From NCBI GenBank assembly GCA_934646845.1, contig CAKUEV010000087.1:1-7446 (forward strand): a DNA stretch of 7,446 bases. The letters run 5' to 3'. The position numbers were made by a program, and so were the translations under genes. This DNA is from an uncultured Slackia sp. GTDB taxonomy: Bacteria > Actinomycetota > Coriobacteriia > Coriobacteriales > Eggerthellaceae. Under the pieces are notes generated by a model. It was not told the origin of the DNA. It did not search any database and worked only from the letters and a program-made list of their open reading frames with translations. Positions 5,999 through 7,446 of the stretch are shown here, one piece after another (within the stretch, counting starts at the first letter, position 1; each line of letters opens with the position of its first letter).

Positions 5999-7446
5999 TT
6001 ACTTTCGGGCGACGAGCCTGGGGCCAATGCGGCGCACGAGGTCGAAGTCGGCGCGGCGGGCATAGGGATACACCGACGAAATGCGCACGCGCACCTTCGT
6101 TCCCAGGCGATAAACCACGCCCGAATCGGAACCGAACAGCACGCGCCGAGCCGCGTCGAGCACGAAGTACTCCCCGGTATCGCGCAGCGAAACGAAGCCT
6201 TCGCACGTATCGGCCAGGCGCACGAAGAAGCCTTGGGCCATAACGCCCGAAATCATGCCATCGACCTCGTCGCCAATGCGCTGTTCGAGCAGCTCGAACA
6301 GCTTGAGCTCCTGCGATTCGCGCGCGGCCTCTTCGGCGGTGCGTTCTGCCGTCGAAGCGTGGTCGGCAATGCGCGCCAGGGCCGATTCCAAACCCGAGGT
6401 CTCACCCGTGCGGCCGAAAAGCGCCACCTTCAGCATGCGATGCACCATAAGGTCGGGGTACCGGCGAATGGGACTCGTGAAATGCGTGTACGCGGTGCTC
6501 GCAAGCCCGAAGTGCCCCTCGCACGAATCAACGTACACCGCGCGCTTCATGGCGCGCACCACGAGCGACGACACGAGGAATTCCTCGCTGCGCCCACGCG
6601 CGAAGATGAGCACCTGCTGGATGGCAAACGGATCGCCTGCCTTGAAATTCGCAAGCGACACATGCTTGTCGTAGCCAAATTCTTGAAGAATTGGCACAAG
6701 CTCGGCCAAATCGCCCGATGACGGCGGCTCATGCACGCGGAAAATCGACGGGATTCCCGCATCGCGCAGGAATCGGGCAACCGCCTCGTTGGCGGCGATC
6801 ATGGCTTCTTCGACAAGCGCCGTCGCGTCGGTTTTCCGGCGAATGGCCACGCTGACGGGCGCGCCTTCGTCGTTCAGGCGAACTTTAGCCTCTTCACTCT
6901 CGAAATCCATGCCCCCGCGACGCACGCGATTGGTGTGGAGCGCGTGGGCGATTTCGTGCAAAACGCCAATCGATTGCGCAATGCCTTCGGAGAAGGCGCC
7001 AGCCATAGGCCGCAGGGCCGCAACCGCCGCCTGCGAATCGCCCGCCCGCAAAGCGTCAATGGAAACCTGCACAGCACCATACGTGAGCCGCGCTTTCGAC
7101 TTGATGACCGACGGCGTTATGCGCACGTCTCGAACAAAGCCCTTTTCATCGATGAGCATCTCGACGCTCATCGCGCGACGCTCATCGTGAGGCCGCAGCG
7201 AGCACACATCGTTCGAAAGCGCTTCGGGAAGCATGGGCAACACGCGATCGACCAAATACACGCTCGTCGCGCGTTCGCGAGCCTCGAGGTCGACTTGGGA
7301 ATTCCAGGGAACGTAGTGCGAAACATCGGCAATATGCACGCCCAGGATGAAGAAACGCGCGCCCGCAGCCGAAGAGGCATCGTCCAGCGCGCATGCAACT
7401 CCCGGCTCGGGGCAGTCCACCTTGGCGGCAAGCGCCTTATGGGCAC
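5999..7446 (-). CDS. rnr: Ribonuclease R, C-terminal part (5' end beyond the right edge)
   Basis: RNase R is a processive 3'-to-5' exoribonuclease of the RNase II (RNB) family that degrades structured RNA, and in other bacteria non-stop mRNA during trans-translation. The frame is open through the right edge, so the N-terminal cold-shock domains are missing. Counting from the in-frame GTG at 7420 (not a proposed start), the catalytic RNB domain shows GVHIADVSHYV (27-37), ATSVYLVDRVLPMLPEALSN (51-70), SKARLTY with the conserved Tyr (108-114), GGMDFESEEAK (169-179) and HFTSPIRRYPDL (313-324) with the catalytic-site arginines. A C-terminal S1 RNA-binding domain follows (about 385-465; DGMISGVMAQGFFVRL at 387-402). 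The protein ends soon after S1, without the long lysine-rich tail of E. coli RNase R. The acidic metal-binding signature before GVHIADVSHYV is unusual (ACALDDA at 9-15). The family call is secure; separating RNase R from RNase II rests on the C-terminal S1 style and the neighbouring smpB/ssrA. Confidence 0.93.
   Translation of the reverse strand, partial: AHKALAAKVDCPEPGVACALDDASSAAGARFFILGVHIADVSHYVPWNSQVDLEARERATSVYLVDRVLPMLPEALSNDVCSLRPHDERRAMSVEMLIDEKGFVRDVRITPSVIKSKARLTYGAVQVSIDALRAGDSQAAVAALRPMAGAFSEGIAQSIGVLHEIAHALHTNRVRRGGMDFESEEAKVRLNDEGAPVSVAIRRKTDATALVEEAMIAANEAVARFLRDAGIPSIFRVHEPPSSGDLAELVPILQEFGYDKHVSLANFKAGDPFAIQQVLIFARGRSEEFLVSSLVVRAMKRAVYVDSCEGHFGLASTAYTHFTSPIRRYPDLMVHRMLKVALFGRTGETSGLESALARIADHASTAERTAEEAARESQELKLFELLEQRIGDEVDGMISGVMAQGFFVRLADTCEGFVSLRDTGEYFVLDAARRVLFGSDSGVVYRLGTKVRVRISSVYPYARRADFDLVRRIGPRLVARK

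Overview
The window comes from a GC-rich bacterium. All genes lie on the minus strand, so transcription runs from high to low coordinates. The gene content, the SmpB sequence style and the SWIM-type SNF2 protein suggest an actinobacterium of the class Coriobacteriia (Eggerthella/Slackia-like). This is a judgement from sequence style, not a database result.

In transcription order the layout is: the 3' two thirds of an RNase R gene (rnr, cut by the right edge, stop at 5999); a 1087-residue SWIM-zinc-finger SNF2-family ATPase (2654-5917); smpB (2083-2547); an unrecognised 238-residue acidic protein with two copies of a four-cysteine motif (1325-2041); tmRNA (ssrA, 816-1184) with its own promoter upstream and a strong intrinsic terminator just after its CCA end; a spacer of about 300 bp with a possible promoter; and the 5' part of a glutamate racemase gene (murI, start 518, cut by the left edge).

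Most of the window is a trans-translation neighbourhood. tmRNA and SmpB rescue stalled ribosomes and tag the nascent chains. RNase R is the exonuclease known in other bacteria to degrade the non-stop mRNA in this process. Finding rnr, smpB and ssrA within about 6.5 kb on one strand fits a shared role. The SNF2 ATPase and the four-cysteine protein sit inside this group and have no established part in the pathway. MurI makes D-glutamate for peptidoglycan and looks like a separate unit after the ssrA terminator.

Most of the content is housekeeping. The points most worth following up are the duplicated C-x3-C-x2-C-x5-C protein between smpB and ssrA, a divergent metal-binding signature in RNase R close to the window edge, and a tmRNA tag ending in Met-Ala-Ala. 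Long open frames on the plus strand (for example opposite the SNF2 gene) are judged to be shadows of the minus-strand coding.
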